Counted from the first letter of the stretch, positions 1 through 11,291 are shown. The stretch is DNA of 41,631 nucleotides from Paracoccaceae bacterium (GCA_012270125.1 JAAXIY010000062.1:44865-86495); one strand, 5' to 3'. Program-made: numbers and translations. Notes: generated from the letters alone by a model not told the origin.

Positions 1-1
1 T

Positions 2-415
2 CGCCATAAAAATTTAAGCCCTGACTCAGTATATCTTAGGGGTTTTTCCGATGACTTTATTATACCCGTTAGTCGCTGGACAGAGATAAAAAACGACGAC
101 ATAGTTTCTTCTCCCGAACTGACAACACTCCTTGGCAGCGAAGAAGTTGGTCCATGCCTAATTGAGGATCAAAAGCATCGTTCTCTTTATATATTTAACC
201 ATTTTGAGTATGACAGTGACACCTTAAAGCAGGAGTACGACCGAGATATTAGTGCAGGAAAACAAATTGAAGTTCCTCGAAACTATTATCCAAAAAATGA
301 TCCAAAAGAAAAACCTGAGAACCGATGGCGGTCGCATGGCCACTTATTGTATGGAAACTGGATCAATTCTATATACCAATCGACACCATTCCAAATTGAC
401 AAAATTGGAAATTAG
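2..415 (+). CDS. metA: Homoserine O-acyltransferase, MetA family (C-terminal part, 5' end outside window)
   Basis: Reading the frame from base 2 to the TAG at 413-415 gives 137 residues that resemble the C-terminal half of MetA. Visible blocks are [17 protein letters not shown], then FNHFEYD, whose His and Glu fit the family's catalytic His/Glu pair, then [10 protein letters not shown] and [15 protein letters not shown]. MetA proteins acylate homoserine in the cytoplasm at the start of methionine synthesis. The nucleophilic Cys and the residue that separates acetyl-CoA from succinyl-CoA users lie upstream of the window, so the acyl donor cannot be decided; many non-enteric members are acetyltransferases. 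The stop lies 4 bp from the alaS stop on the other strand, and no terminator hairpin separates them. Confidence 0.88.
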   Translation, partial: RHKNLSPDSVYLRGFSDDFIIPVSRWTEIKNDDIVSSPELTTLLGSEEVGPCLIEDQKHRSLYIFNHFEYDSDTLKQEYDRDISAGKQIEVPRNYYPKNDPKEKPENRWRSHGHLLYGNWINSIYQSTPFQIDKIGN

Positions 416-419
416 CAAC

Positions 420-3074
420 TTAACTTAGAAAAGATCTCACTGCAGATATGGCCTTTTCAACGCCTAAAATATCGGTGCCACCGCCTTGAGCTAAATCAGG
501 TCGGCCTCCTCCTCCCTTTCCACCAATTTCTGGAACTGCGCAACGAACAATATCAACAGCTGAAATTTTATCAACAAGATCAGAAGAAACGCCCGCAGCT
601 ATAGAGACCCTATTATCGCTTTCCGTAATTAAGAGGATAACACCACTTTTCAGACGCTCTTTATGCTCATCAATAAGTGAGGGTAATTCTTTTCCAGAAA
701 TACCAGAATACGTCTGAGCAAAAAAAGGAACTCCATTTACTTGTTCAGCTTGAGCAACTTCAGCATTCGGCTCTCCAGCAAGTGCAAGTTTTCTTTTGAG
801 CTCCGCAACTTCGCTTGTAAGTCTCTTTCTTTCGTTCAATAAAATATTTACTCGCTGAGAAAGATCATCTGGTGAGACCTTTAAAAGACCACTCACTTCA
901 TTAATTTGCTGAGATCGCTGAGCTAAATGTACAACAGCTTTTTCACCAGTAAGAGCTTCAATTCGACGGACGCCAGCACTTGAGGCAGTATCAGACAAAA
1001 TTGTAAAAGCTCCAATTTCTCCAGTTTGTTTGACGTGAGTACCGCCACAAAGTTCTAATGAATATGTTTCACCGTTAATACCTTTACCCGATGCACTTTG
1101 ATGTCCCATTGAAACAACACGAACCTCATCACCATACTTTTCTCCAAAGAGAGCCTGAGCACCAATTTTTCTTGCATCTTCAGGTGTCATAATGCGGGTA
1201 TGCACAGAAGAATTTTGCCGTATGTACGCATTAACTGCTTTTTCAGCAGAATGGAGTTCTTCGTGAGTTAAAAATGCAGAATGACTAAAGTCAAAGCGTA
1301 GTCTTTCATCCGAATTTAACGAACCTCGCTGCGCAACATGATCACCCAGTAACTGGCGCAATGCTTCATGTAATAAATGGGTCGCAGAATGATTAGCCTT
1401 AATTTTGCGTCTTCTCTCAGTGTCAACAAAGAGTGTTACTGCGTCTCCTTCCTGTATAGAGCCCTTCAATACCTTTCCTGAATGAACAAACAAGCCTGCA
1501 AATTTTTTCGTATCGTTTATTTGAATTTGACAATCAGCAAATTGGATATGCCCTCGATCCCCTATTTGACCACCACTTTCAGCATAAAAGGGTGTTTGAT
1601 TGAAAATAAGCTGGACTTCTTCACCTGAGTCAGCCGATTGAGCTTTTTTTCCATCTTTTACTAATGCAAGCAATTGAGCCTCAGATGTATCGGTATCGTA
1701 CCCTAAAAAATCGGTGACTTGGACGTCATCTGCTATTTCAAACCAAATACCTTCATCACTTATTTGACCCGTACCCATCCAAGCAGCACGCGCTTTAGCT
1801 TTCTGCTCCGCCATTGCAGTGTCAAATTCTGCCGTATTAACCGTTCGACCCTTTTCCCTCAGGGCATCCTGAGTCAGATCAAGCGGAAATCCGTATGTAT
1901 CATATAGTTTAAATGCCGTTTTCCCAGAGAGCTCCTCCCCTTCAGGAACTCTTTCAAGCTCTTCATCAAGTAACGTAAGGCCCCTATCCAACGTTTGCCG
2001 GAAACGTGTTTCTTCCTGTAGCAAAGTTTCTTCAATTAATGACTTTGCTTGTCCTAATTCTGGATAAGCATTACCCATTTGTTGCACCAACGAGCCAACG
2101 AGTTTGTGCATGATAGGATCATTTGATCCTAGCAAATGCACATGTCGCATTGCTCTACGCATAATACGTCGCAAGACATATCCCCTACCATCATTAGCAG
2201 GTAAAACGCCATCAGCTATTAAAAACGACGTAGAACGCAAATGATCAGCAATCACTCTATGATGAACGTTGTATTTTCCGTCAAGATCTGTGGAAGTCGC
2301 TTCAGCCGACGAGAACATCAAACTTCTCATTGTATCTGTATCGTAATTATCATGACTTCCTTGTAGTAACGCACCTATGCGCTCTAATCCCATGCCAGTA
2401 TCAATAGACTGCATATCAAGAGCTTTCATTGAACCGTCATCAAACTGTTCATTTTGCATGAAAACAATATTCCAAATTTCGATAAAACGATCCCCATCTT
2501 CGTCTGCCGATCCAGGCGGACCTCCCCAAATATGTTCACCATGATCGTAGAATATTTCAGTGCATGGACCGCAGGGACCCGTAGGGCCCATCTGCCAAAA
2601 ATTATCAGAAGTGTCTATTTTGATTATACGATGTTCTGGAACACCAACTTTTTTCCAAATTGAGGCTGCTTCCTCATCAGTATGATATACAGTTGCGTAT
2701 AACTTATCTGCTGGTATATCAAACTCCTCGGTAATTAACTTCCAGGCAAACGGTATGGCCTCAGACTTAAAATAGTCACCAAAAGAAAAATTCCCAAGCA
2801 TTTCAAAAAATGTATGATGTCGTGCAGTGTAACCAACGTTATCAAGATCATTATGTTTTCCACCTGCTCTGACGCACTTCTGAGCAGTGACAGCTCGCAC
2901 ATAGTCACGCTTTTCAAGCCCTGTAAAAAGATTTTTGAATTGTACCATCCCAGAATTTGCAAACATTAGGGTAGGATCATTTCGAGGAACAAGTGGACTA
3001 GAGGGAACAACTTCATGACCATTTTTTTTAAAGTAATTTAAAAAAGTCGAACGAATTTCGTTTAATGAAGTCAT
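420..3074 (-). CDS. alaS: Alanyl-tRNA synthetase
   Basis: An 884-residue protein of normal AlaRS length. It charges tRNA-Ala in the cytoplasm. The N-terminal class II catalytic domain shows [18 protein letters not shown]. The editing domain has the zinc-site pair HSATH, near residue 560, and CGGTH, near residue 665. The C-terminal DHHA1 part ends with the glycine-rich [16 protein letters not shown]. The ATG at 3072-3074 follows a purine-rich stretch (TTGGAATAAT), so I accept it. It lies downstream of recA on the same strand, but a hairpin terminator lies between them, so it probably has its own promoter in the 120-bp gap. Its stop is 4 bp from the metA stop. Confidence 0.97.
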   Translation of the reverse strand: MTSLNEIRSTFLNYFKKNGHEVVPSSPLVPRNDPTLMFANSGMVQFKNLFTGLEKRDYVRAVTAQKCVRAGGKHNDLDNVGYTARHHTFFEMLGNFSFGDYFKSEAIPFAWKLITEEFDIPADKLYATVYHTDEEAASIWKKVGVPEHRIIKIDTSDNFWQMGPTGPCGPCTEIFYDHGEHIWGGPPGSADEDGDRFIEIWNIVFMQNEQFDDGSMKALDMQSIDTGMGLERIGALLQGSHDNYDTDTMRSLMFSSAEATSTDLDGKYNVHHRVIADHLRSTSFLIADGVLPANDGRGYVLRRIMRRAMRHVHLLGSNDPIMHKLVGSLVQQMGNAYPELGQAKSLIEETLLQEETRFRQTLDRGLTLLDEELERVPEGEELSGKTAFKLYDTYGFPLDLTQDALREKGRTVNTAEFDTAMAEQKAKARAAWMGTGQISDEGIWFEIADDVQVTDFLGYDTDTSEAQLLALVKDGKKAQSADSGEEVQLIFNQTPFYAESGGQIGDRGHIQFADCQIQINDTKKFAGLFVHSGKVLKGSIQEGDAVTLFVDTERRRKIKANHSATHLLHEALRQLLGDHVAQRGSLNSDERLRFDFSHSAFLTHEELHSAEKAVNAYIRQNSSVHTRIMTPEDARKIGAQALFGEKYGDEVRVVSMGHQSASGKGINGETYSLELCGGTHVKQTGEIGAFTILSDTASSAGVRRIEALTGEKAVVHLAQRSQQINEVSGLLKVSPDDLSQRVNILLNERKRLTSEVAELKRKLALAGEPNAEVAQAEQVNGVPFFAQTYSGISGKELPSLIDEHKERLKSGVILLITESDNRVSIAAGVSSDLVDKISAVDIVRCAVPEIGGKGGGGRPDLAQGGGTDILGVEKAISAVRSFLS

Positions 3075-3153
3075 TTTATTATTCCAAGGTTATTAGCTAG
3101 CTCCTCTATAATGCAAAGGCAAAAATGTCCACAGCATCAATAAAAGTTGGAAT

Positions 3154-3180
3154 AAAAAAAGGGGCCTTTAAAAGCCCCCC
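3154..3180 (-). terminator. Rho-independent terminator after recA
   Basis: Read on the minus strand, a GC-rich stem (GGGGC / GCCCC around an 8-nt T/A loop, plus strand 3161-3178) is followed directly by seven T (plus strand A run at 3154-3160). It begins about 15 bp after the recA stop and separates recA from alaS. Confidence 0.85.
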
Positions 3181-3194
3181 ACTATTTTTTATAT

Positions 3195-4262
3195 CTAGGC
3201 TTCTAAAATTTCACCATCATCTTCATAACTCGGTTTTTCAAAATCCAACCCGTGAGCGGCACGAATTTTATCCTCTAATTCATATGCAATATCAGGATTC
3301 TCTGATAAAAATATTTTGGCATTTTCTCTTCCCTGACCAATTCGCTCATCTCCGTAGCTATACCAAGAGCCAGATTTCTCAACCACTCCAGCATTTACAC
3401 CTAAATCCAACAACTCACCAGTTTTTGAAATACCCTCACCATACATTATATCAAATTCGACTTGTTTGAATGGAGGAGCAACTTTATTTTTTACAACTTT
3501 AACGCGAGTAGCGTTACCTACAACTTCATCTCTGTCCTTTATTGCTCCAATTCGTCTAATATCAAGCCTAACAGATGAATAAAATTTCAGTGCGTTTCCA
3601 CCCGTAGTTGTTTCAGGGCTGCCAAACATTACACCGATTTTCATTCTAATTTGATTAATGAAAATAACCATACAATTACTTCGACTTATTGAGCCAGTGA
3701 GTTTCCGCATTGCCTGGCTCATCAAACGCGCTTGTACGCCAACATTACTATCACCCATATCGCCCTCAAGCTCAGATTTTGGAGTGAGTGCGGCTACAGA
3801 ATCAACAACTACCATGCTCACTGCACCAGATCTTACCAATGTATCAGTGATTTCTAACGCTTGTTCGCCTGTATCTGGTTGAGAAATTAGTAATTCGTCT
3901 AAATCGACACCTAGTTTTTTAGCATATTGTGGATCTAAAGCATGTTCTGCATCGACAAATGCACATACACCACCTTTTTTCTGCTCTTCCGCCACACAAT
4001 GTAATGTGAGAGTTGTTTTACCTGAACTTTCAGGACCATAAATTTCAATTATCCTACCTTTTGGAAGACCTCCTATTCCAAGAGCTATATCTAACCCTAA
4101 AGAACCTGTAGACGTGGCTTCAATTTCTTGAACTGGATTGTCAGCACCCAGTTTCATAATTGAACCTTTTCCAAATTGACGTTCTATCTGAGCAAGAGCA
4201 CTATCCAATGCTTTTTGCTTTTCATTATTTCGCTTTGTTTCCATAGATAATAGTTCTGCCAT
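3195..4262 (-). CDS. recA: Recombinase RecA
   Basis: A full-length 355-residue RecA. It forms ATP-dependent filaments on single-stranded DNA, catalyses strand exchange, and activates LexA self-cleavage in the SOS response. Walker A is GPESSGKT at residues 76-83. The VVVDSVAAL strand fits Walker B, and the L1/L2 region carries [26 protein letters not shown]. The C-terminus is acidic, as usual. The start at 4262 is the first ATG; a second Met at residue 7 has no better ribosome site. A GTTC-N7-GTTC box lies 54 bp upstream and a hairpin terminator follows, so this looks like a single-gene, LexA-controlled unit. Confidence 0.98.
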   Translation of the reverse strand: MAELLSMETKRNNEKQKALDSALAQIERQFGKGSIMKLGADNPVQEIEATSTGSLGLDIALGIGGLPKGRIIEIYGPESSGKTTLTLHCVAEEQKKGGVCAFVDAEHALDPQYAKKLGVDLDELLISQPDTGEQALEITDTLVRSGAVSMVVVDSVAALTPKSELEGDMGDSNVGVQARLMSQAMRKLTGSISRSNCMVIFINQIRMKIGVMFGSPETTTGGNALKFYSSVRLDIRRIGAIKDRDEVVGNATRVKVVKNKVAPPFKQVEFDIMYGEGISKTGELLDLGVNAGVVEKSGSWYSYGDERIGQGRENAKIFLSENPDIAYELEDKIRAAHGLDFEKPSYEDDGEILEA

Positions 4263-4315
4263 TTTAAATCTGCCTTTTTATCTCACAGTGTAACGTAAGG
4301 AGCAATCCTACATTT

Positions 4316-4330
4316 GTTCTTCTAATGTTC
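4316..4330 (-). promoter_or_regulatory. LexA (SOS) box of recA
   Basis: The plus strand reads GTTC, seven bases, GTTC (4316-4319 and 4327-4330), which is GAAC-N7-GAAC in the recA direction. This direct repeat is the established LexA site of Alphaproteobacteria. It lies 54 bp upstream of the recA ATG, in the expected promoter region. A perfect match in this exact place makes SOS control of recA likely. Confidence 0.88.
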
Positions 4331-4388
4331 TCTTATGGGATCATAAAAGGAACATTGCAAGAAAATTTTTAAGAATCTAATAATTAAA

Positions 4389-5558
4389 TTAATTTTTTGC
4401 TGGTTTTTTTAATATAGAAAAGTAAAATCCATCACCCAAACTATTTGGAATTAAAAAGTTTTCTTCTTCGATGGTCCACTCCGAAAAATTTTTTAAAAAC
4501 TTTCTAACTTGGGATCCATTTTCATCTATCAAAACGGAACAAGTGGCATAAACAAGGTATCCACCTGGCTTGATTAGATTAGCTGCAGTCACTAAAATAT
4601 TTTCCTGCATTAACAGTAAGTTTTCATATTTTTTTTGAGTTAATGACCACTTTCCTTCAGGATCACGCCGCCAAGCGCCACTACCTGAACAAGGCACATC
4701 GCAAAAAACCAAACCATAAAAAGATTTTTTTAAATTCTCAGATTTCACAATTCGAATATCTGAACCAGAGCGCTTAGCACGTAGAGGTAAATCTTTCATT
4801 CTTTGAACATTGGCATCATGTGCATAAATTGGCTGTTTAAAATAAGCATTCAAAGCGAGCGCCTTTCCTCCTCCACCGGCACAAAAGTCTAGTATTGGAC
4901 CATTTTGATTCAAATTTATTGAAAGAACACTAGCTTGACTTGATGCATCCTGAATTTCAACTAAGCCTGTTTTATAAGCTTGTGAGTTTCTTATTTTTCT
5001 CGAACCTTTTGTTACTTTTAAGGCAGTGCAAACGTTCGGATGTGGTTCTGAAATAATTCCATCTTTTTCAAGAGTATCAATCGATTGTTCCCTATTTCCC
5101 TTATTTGTGTTGACGCGCAAAAATATATTCGCACGCTTCTTAAGCGTATAAGCCACATTTTCAGCATCTTTGCCCAATGACTCTTTCCATTTTGGCCAAA
5201 GCCAATCTTGTATATCATGTAAGTCACTTTCTCTTTCGACAGGTAATAAGTTTAATTCGGAGACTGTTAATTTAGGAGGACCATATTCGCTTGTTCCAAA
5301 ATACTGATCTAAATTGACACCTTGCCCCTGCAACAAGGCAATAACCCATGCTCTACCGGATATAGAATTTGATTGCTTAATAAGACTATTTTTTTGCCTC
5401 AATGCATCAAAAACTAGATCTCTAATTGCTCTACGGTCACTGCTGCCCGCAAACCGGTTAGATCTAACCCATTTATTAATTGAAACCTCAGCGGGCTGAC
5501 CAGACAATATCAGATCAAGTATTTCTATCGTAGCGGCGATATGGGCAGATGGTGTCAA
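4389..5558 (-). CDS. rsmB: RsmB/NOP-family RNA (cytosine-5) methyltransferase
   Basis: A 389-residue SAM-dependent RNA m5C methyltransferase; RsmB modifies C967 of 16S rRNA in E. coli. The SAM-binding motif is DFCAGGGGKALAL. The two family cysteines are in DVPCSGSGAWRRDP and YATCS. The N-terminal ~130 residues fit the NusB-like helical part. The start is TTG (5556-5558): no ATG is available, and the N-terminus MTPSAHIAATIEIL looks right for alphaproteobacterial members. It begins two codons after the guaB stop and in the same frame as guaB, so it is probably translated by coupling. The precise rRNA or tRNA target is inferred from the family only. Confidence 0.87.
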   Translation of the reverse strand: MTPSAHIAATIEILDLILSGQPAEVSINKWVRSNRFAGSSDRRAIRDLVFDALRQKNSLIKQSNSISGRAWVIALLQGQGVNLDQYFGTSEYGPPKLTVSELNLLPVERESDLHDIQDWLWPKWKESLGKDAENVAYTLKKRANIFLRVNTNKGNREQSIDTLEKDGIISEPHPNVCTALKVTKGSRKIRNSQAYKTGLVEIQDASSQASVLSINLNQNGPILDFCAGGGGKALALNAYFKQPIYAHDANVQRMKDLPLRAKRSGSDIRIVKSENLKKSFYGLVFCDVPCSGSGAWRRDPEGKWSLTQKKYENLLLMQENILVTAANLIKPGGYLVYATCSVLIDENGSQVRKFLKNFSEWTIEEENFLIPNSLGDGFYFSILKKPAKN

Positions 5559-5561
5559 TGA

Positions 5562-7013
<1,452 letters not shown>

Positions 7014-7193
7014 TTATCCTTCCAAGTTGCAGTCAACGTTTGGCCCGTCCCTATTTCATGATCTACTAAAAAAGAAAAGCGAAATATAAAATTAATATGC
7101 ATATTGGCGCAGACCACCAAATTTATGACGATTGCAGTCTTTTTCTTTTTATCTAATACGTTATCTTTCAAACAAACATTATTGGAGTTTGTT

Positions 7194-9248
7194 ATGAGTT
7201 CAAAACCGCTGGTTGTTTTCACACCATCCGGGAAACGCGGGCACTTTGAAAAAGGCACTTCTATTTTGCAGATTGCTCGCAAACTTGGCGTTGATCTTGA
7301 TTCAGTTTGCGGTGGGCGCGGAATATGTAGCAAATGCCAAATAACTCCATCTTATGGTGAATTCACAAAACATGGTGTTACCGTGTCTGCTGATGCGCTT
7401 TCCGAGTGGAACAAAGTTGAAGAACGGTATCATGAAAAACGAGGCCTTGCAGAAGGAAGACGATTAGGATGTCAGGCTTGCGTGCAAGGAGATGTTGTAA
7501 TCGATGTGCCTGCTGAAAGTCAGGTTCACAAACAAGTTATTAGAAAGGATGCAAGTGTTAGATCAGTAAATATGAACCCTGCGACCCGTTTGTTTTATGT
7601 GGAAGTTCAGGAACCTGATATGCACGAACCTAGCGGAGATTTTGAGCGCTTAAAGAATGCACTTCAAGACCAATGGAGTATAAATGATGTAGAGTTAGAC
7701 TATTTCCAGCTCAACAAACTTCAAAGAGTTTTAAGAAAAGGAAATTGGGCTGTTACTGTGGCATTATACAATGATCATACAAACAAAACACCGCGTATTA
7801 TAGAAATTTGGCCCGGACTTTATGAAAAGGGTCTATATGGCCTGGCAATTGATTTAGGCTCTACAACAATAGCTGCACATCTAACCGACCTTAAGTCAGG
7901 CGATGTTTTAAAAAGCGCAGGGGCCATGAATCCACAAATTAGATTTGGTGAAGATTTGATGAGTAGAGTTAGCTACTCAATGATGAATGTGGGTGGTGAT
8001 AAAGAAATGACAACTGTAGTTAGAGAGGCTATTAATAGCCTTGCTAAGCAGTTAATAATTGATGCCGAAATTGAAAAAAATGCCTTGGTTGAAGTTGTTT
8101 TCGTCTGCAATCCTGTGATGCATCACTTGCTCTTAGGTATCGATCCAGTTGAACTGGGACAGGCCCCTTTTGCTTTAGCCTCTTCAAATGCAATGACCGT
8201 GCGCACCTCTGAATTAGATCTAACCGAAATGAATCCCTCAGGAATGTGCTATATTTTACCTTGCATTGCTGGCCATGTTGGCGCCGATGCAGCAGCTGTT
8301 GCTCTATCTGAAGAGCCAAACAAATCTAACGATTTGGTTCTTGTTGTTGATGTTGGAACAAATGCTGAAATTCTATTAGGTAATAAATCTAAGGTTCTGG
8401 CTTGCTCTTCACCAACGGGACCAGCTTTTGAGGGAGCACAAATAAGTTCAGGGCAACGAGCCGCACCAGGAGCTATCGAACGTATCGAAATAGACCCAGT
8501 CACAAAAGAACCACGTTTCCGAGTTATCGGATCTTCTTTATGGTCTGATGAAAAAGGATTTGATGAGTCAATCAAAAATTCGGGTGTAACAGGGATTTGT
8601 GGTTCCGGTATCATCGAGGCAGTTGCAGAATTAAGAATGGCGGGTTTGATGGATGAAAGCGGACTTATTGGTTCAGCAGAATTAACTGGTTCGGATAGAT
8701 GTATACCTGACGGACGAACACACTCATATGTTATTCATGATCAATCAGATCAAAATGGTCCTAAAATAACTGTTTCCCAAAATGATATACGGGCAATCCA
8801 ACTGGCTAAGTCAGCACTTTATGCCGGAGCTCGGCTTTTAATGGATGAAATGGAAGTCGAAAAAGTAGATCGTGTTGTCCTTGCTGGTGCATTTGGTGCT
8901 CATATATCTTCAAAACATGCAATGGTTCTTGGGATGATCCCTGATGTTGCACTAGAAAAAGTTCAGTCTGCAGGTAATGCTGCTGGAACAGGTGCAAGGA
9001 TTGCTCTTTGCGATATTTCTTCTCGCAAAAGTATAGAGTCCACAGTTAATAAAATTGAAAAAATTGAGACTGCTATAGAACCAAAATTTCAAGAACACTT
9101 TGTGGCCGCTAACGCTATACCGCATAAAACAGACCCATTCCCAGAGTTAGCAAAAATTGTTGAGTTACCAAGTGTTCTGTTTAATTCTGGCGCGGGAAAG
9201 AAATCCAGAGCCAGAAGAAAAACTAGAATTTTAAATAACGCTGATTAG
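7194..9248 (+). CDS. 2Fe-2S ferredoxin/ASKHA-domain corrinoid-activation-type protein (DUF4445 family)
   Basis: A 684-residue protein from the ATG at 7194, chosen because GGAG at 7184-7187 precedes it; an upstream in-frame ATG at 7104 lacks one. The N-terminus is a plant-type 2Fe-2S domain with C39-X5-C45-X2-C48 and a fourth Cys at 93 or 96. From about residue 210 an actin-like ATPase (ASKHA) fold starts with GLAIDLGSTTIAAHL, and a second phosphate motif reads LVVDVGTNAEILLG. Relatives (RamA, RACo) use ATP to drive reduction of inactive cob(II)alamin in methyltransferases. No corrinoid protein or methyltransferase gene lies nearby, so the partner is unknown. The C-terminus ends with a basic patch (KKSRARRKTR). 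Confidence 0.85.
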   Translation: MSSKPLVVFTPSGKRGHFEKGTSILQIARKLGVDLDSVCGGRGICSKCQITPSYGEFTKHGVTVSADALSEWNKVEERYHEKRGLAEGRRLGCQACVQGDVVIDVPAESQVHKQVIRKDASVRSVNMNPATRLFYVEVQEPDMHEPSGDFERLKNALQDQWSINDVELDYFQLNKLQRVLRKGNWAVTVALYNDHTNKTPRIIEIWPGLYEKGLYGLAIDLGSTTIAAHLTDLKSGDVLKSAGAMNPQIRFGEDLMSRVSYSMMNVGGDKEMTTVVREAINSLAKQLIIDAEIEKNALVEVVFVCNPVMHHLLLGIDPVELGQAPFALASSNAMTVRTSELDLTEMNPSGMCYILPCIAGHVGADAAAVALSEEPNKSNDLVLVVDVGTNAEILLGNKSKVLACSSPTGPAFEGAQISSGQRAAPGAIERIEIDPVTKEPRFRVIGSSLWSDEKGFDESIKNSGVTGICGSGIIEAVAELRMAGLMDESGLIGSAELTGSDRCIPDGRTHSYVIHDQSDQNGPKITVSQNDIRAIQLAKSALYAGARLLMDEMEVEKVDRVVLAGAFGAHISSKHAMVLGMIPDVALEKVQSAGNAAGTGARIALCDISSRKSIESTVNKIEKIETAIEPKFQEHFVAANAIPHKTDPFPELAKIVELPSVLFNSGAGKKSRARRKTRILNNAD

Positions 9249-9252
9249 TAAC

Positions 9253-9558
9253 CTATTTTACTTTTAGGTTTCCCTGCAATTTAGCGCCTTTGTCAGTAGA
9301 TAATGTCTCATAAGTAACATCCGCCATCACTGTCCCTGAACTCGCAACGGACAAATCTGCCGCAGAGATTACACCGTTTGCTTTTCCATCTATCGAAACT
9401 GAAGTTCCAGTTATCGACCCATCTACGCTACCTGAAGAAAGCACTGACACCGAATTACCAACGACCTTTCCCTTAATCTGACCGTCAATTTCGATATCGC
9501 CTTGACTTTTTATGTTACCATTAAGTTTAAAATCTGAACTCAAATATGTTTTTGCCAT
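9253..9558 (-). CDS. Bactofilin (polymer-forming cytoskeletal protein)
   Basis: A 101-residue protein made almost wholly of short repeats of the type I-x-G-x-I/V-x-G-x-V (KLNGNIKSQGDIEIDGQIKG is typical), the beta-helix signature of bactofilins. These form nucleotide-independent filaments that scaffold envelope or cell-shape functions, often on the membrane. I place the start at ATG 9558 because GGAG precedes it; a GTG four codons upstream is less likely. It is short for the family, with almost no tails outside the core. The stop is 4 bp from that of the ASKHA gene. No peptidoglycan hydrolase partner is adjacent. Confidence 0.88.
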   Translation of the reverse strand: MAKTYLSSDFKLNGNIKSQGDIEIDGQIKGKVVGNSVSVLSSGSVDGSITGTSVSIDGKANGVISAADLSVASSGTVMADVTYETLSTDKGAKLQGNLKVK

Positions 9559-9724
9559 TGTTATCTCCACAGATTAAATTCAACGCAAACCTGCAATTAC
9601 CGCACCAACCTCTAGTGATAATTCTAAGACAAAGCAAGAAAATCTATCAATTTTTGTCAACTAGAAAATGAATTTAAGTATTCATTCCCTTGCATAATAA
9701 ATTTATATATGAGATATGCCGTCC

Positions 9725-9772
9725 ATTCCGCAAGTTTTAAACAACGCGGCCTCTCGTGGATGAGAGCGGAAT
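9725..9772 (+). promoter_or_regulatory. Candidate S6:S18-binding leader RNA of the rpsF operon
   Basis: In the leader 42 bp before rpsF, ATTCCG (9725-9730) can pair with CGGAAT (9767-9772). A second hairpin, CTCTC/GAGAG (9751-9755 and 9762-9766), stacks directly on the 3' side of this stem and leaves a long unpaired 5' strand. A two-stem element with a CCG next to an asymmetric loop is how the known S6:S18 autoregulatory leader is built. The pairing is read from sequence; the match to that RNA family is inferred and was not tested against a covariance model. Confidence 0.5.
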
Positions 9773-9814
9773 AAATAACTCATCCTTTGAAACGCGTAAC
9801 AAAATGGAGATGTC

Positions 9815-10180
9815 ATGCCTCTATACGAGCATGTAGTAATTTCGCGCCAAGATTTATCGAACGCGCAGGCCGAAGGTTTAGTAGAACACTTCGGTAAAGT
9901 CCTTTCAGAAAATGGCGGCAAGGTTGTTGATAGCGAATATTGGGGCTTGAAAACAATGGCCTACAAAATCAATAAAAACAGAAAAGGCCACTACAGTTTT
10001 TTGAAAACAGACTCACCCTCCTCTGCGGTTCAGGAAATGGAGCGCCTCATGAGGATACATGAAGATATCATGCGTGTGCTGACCATAAAGGTAGATGCGC
10101 ACAGTGATGGCCCTTCTATACAAGTCAGTAAGCGCGAAGATCGAGGTGATCGACGTGAACGAACAGAAGAAAAAGAATAG
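9815..10180 (+). CDS. rpsF: 30S ribosomal protein S6
   Basis: A 121-residue S6 that begins [15 protein letters not shown], as in Alphaproteobacteria, with the family segments [13 protein letters not shown] and [14 protein letters not shown]. The C-terminal ~20 residues are a charged Arg/Glu tail. S6 binds the central domain of 16S rRNA together with S18. The ATG at 9815 follows a GGAG. It is the first gene of rpsF-rpsR-rplI, with 14 bp to rpsR and a folded leader that may be the S6:S18 autoregulatory site. Confidence 0.97.
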   Translation: MPLYEHVVISRQDLSNAQAEGLVEHFGKVLSENGGKVVDSEYWGLKTMAYKINKNRKGHYSFLKTDSPSSAVQEMERLMRIHEDIMRVLTIKVDAHSDGPSIQVSKREDRGDRRERTEEKE

Positions 10181-10194
10181 AAAGGATTCATTCA

Positions 10195-10422
10195 ATGGCA
10201 ACAAAACCATTTTTTCGTCGTCGTAAGGTTTGCCCTTTCTCTGGTGATAATGCGCCAAAAATTGATTATAAAGATACAAAGCTTCTTCAACGTTATATCT
10301 CAGAGCGAGGGAAAATAGTTCCTAGTAGGATCACGGCTGTATCTGCAAAAAAACAACGTGAGCTAGCAACCGCTATTAAAAGAGCCCGGTTTTTAGCACT
10401 ACTACCATACGCAGTGAAGTGA
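10195..10422 (+). CDS. rpsR: 30S ribosomal protein S18
   Basis: A 75-residue S18 of normal length, with N-terminal [12 protein letters not shown], then [18 protein letters not shown] and the closing [13 protein letters not shown]. It assembles with S6 on the platform of the small subunit. It is second in the operon, between rpsF and rplI, with an AAAGGA ribosome site upstream of its ATG. Confidence 0.97.
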   Translation: MATKPFFRRRKVCPFSGDNAPKIDYKDTKLLQRYISERGKIVPSRITAVSAKKQRELATAIKRARFLALLPYAVK

Positions 10423-10435
10423 GGAGACAAAGCAA

Positions 10436-11080
10436 ATGCAAGTTATCCTTTTAGAACGTATAGCAAAACTTGGTCAAATGGGTGATGTCGTTGACGTCAA
10501 ACCCGGGTATGCAAGAAATTTTTTGTTACCACAAGGAAAAGCAAAGTCAGCCTCAGAAGCAAACATTGCAGCTTTTGAGTCAGAAAAAGCTAAATTAGAA
10601 GCACATAACCTGGAAACTAAAAAAGAAGCTGATGCTTTGGCAGAAAAATTAAATGGTCAAAACTTTGTAATTATCAGGTCAGCGTCAGATACAGGTGCTT
10701 TATATGGTTCTGTAACCCCAAGGGACGCAGCAGAAGCGGCAACAGAGGCCGGTTTTACAGTTGATCGAAAACAATTTTCTCTAAAGTCGCCAATAAAAGA
10801 GCTTGGATTGCACGAAATGGAGATAAAGTTACATCCAGAAGTGTCTGCTTCTGTAATCGTTAATGTTGCAAGGTCACAAGAGGAAGCCGAATTACAAGCG
10901 TCCGGAAAATCTATCCAGGATCTTGCAGCAGAGCAAGAACAAGAAGCCGAATTTGAAATTGCTGAACTTTTTGATGACATTGGGTCCGCTGCTCTGGATG
11001 AAGATTTGGGTTTAAATAATCAGGAAGAAGAAGAGGCTGAAGTCGAAAACGAACCCTCTGAGGACGCTAAAACCGAATAA
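10436..11080 (+). CDS. rplI: 50S ribosomal protein L9 with long acidic tail
   Basis: A 214-residue L9; the E. coli protein has about 149. The N-terminal 23S rRNA-binding domain is clear ([32 protein letters not shown]), followed by the connecting helix rich in Glu, Lys and Ala, and the C-terminal domain with [12 protein letters not shown]. About 55 residues after residue 155 form a Glu/Asp-rich extension of low complexity. Such extensions occur in Rhodobacterales L9 proteins, so this is unlikely to be a frameshift artefact. It is the last gene of the operon, followed by a hairpin terminator. Confidence 0.96.
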   Translation: MQVILLERIAKLGQMGDVVDVKPGYARNFLLPQGKAKSASEANIAAFESEKAKLEAHNLETKKEADALAEKLNGQNFVIIRSASDTGALYGSVTPRDAAEAATEAGFTVDRKQFSLKSPIKELGLHEMEIKLHPEVSASVIVNVARSQEEAELQASGKSIQDLAAEQEQEAEFEIAELFDDIGSAALDEDLGLNNQEEEEAEVENEPSEDAKTE

Positions 11081-11107
11081 AATTTAAATCTATACAAAAC
11101 AGTTTAA

Positions 11108-11140
11108 AACGCTTTTGCTTAGTGCAAGGGCGTTTTTTTT
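11108..11140 (+). terminator. Rho-independent terminator after rplI
   Basis: AACGCTTTTGC (11108-11118) pairs with GCAAGGGCGTT (11124-11134), with two G-U pairs and a 5-nt loop. An uninterrupted T run follows to 11140. It starts 28 bp after the rplI stop. Confidence 0.87.
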
Positions 11141-11254
11141 CATAATTTTAATTTCTTTAACCATAAAAATTAATAAAATAACAAAATTTTTATTGAATTT
11201 AAAACTTTTGGAATAATTTTTATATAAAATTTGTATTTTTATGTATTTACACTG

Positions 11255-11283
11255 TTGACCTTCATCAAGCTCTTTTCTAAATT
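11255..11283 (+). promoter_or_regulatory. Candidate sigma-70 promoter of the ilv operon
   Basis: TTGACC (11255-11260), a 17-bp spacer and TAAATT (11278-11283) make a good -35/-10 pair in a very A+T-rich stretch. The predicted start, around 11288-11292, falls at or just before the leader peptide ATG at 11292, so the leader mRNA would begin with that ATG or a base or two before it. No transcript data are available. Confidence 0.55.
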
Positions 11284-11291
11284 GCAAGTCA

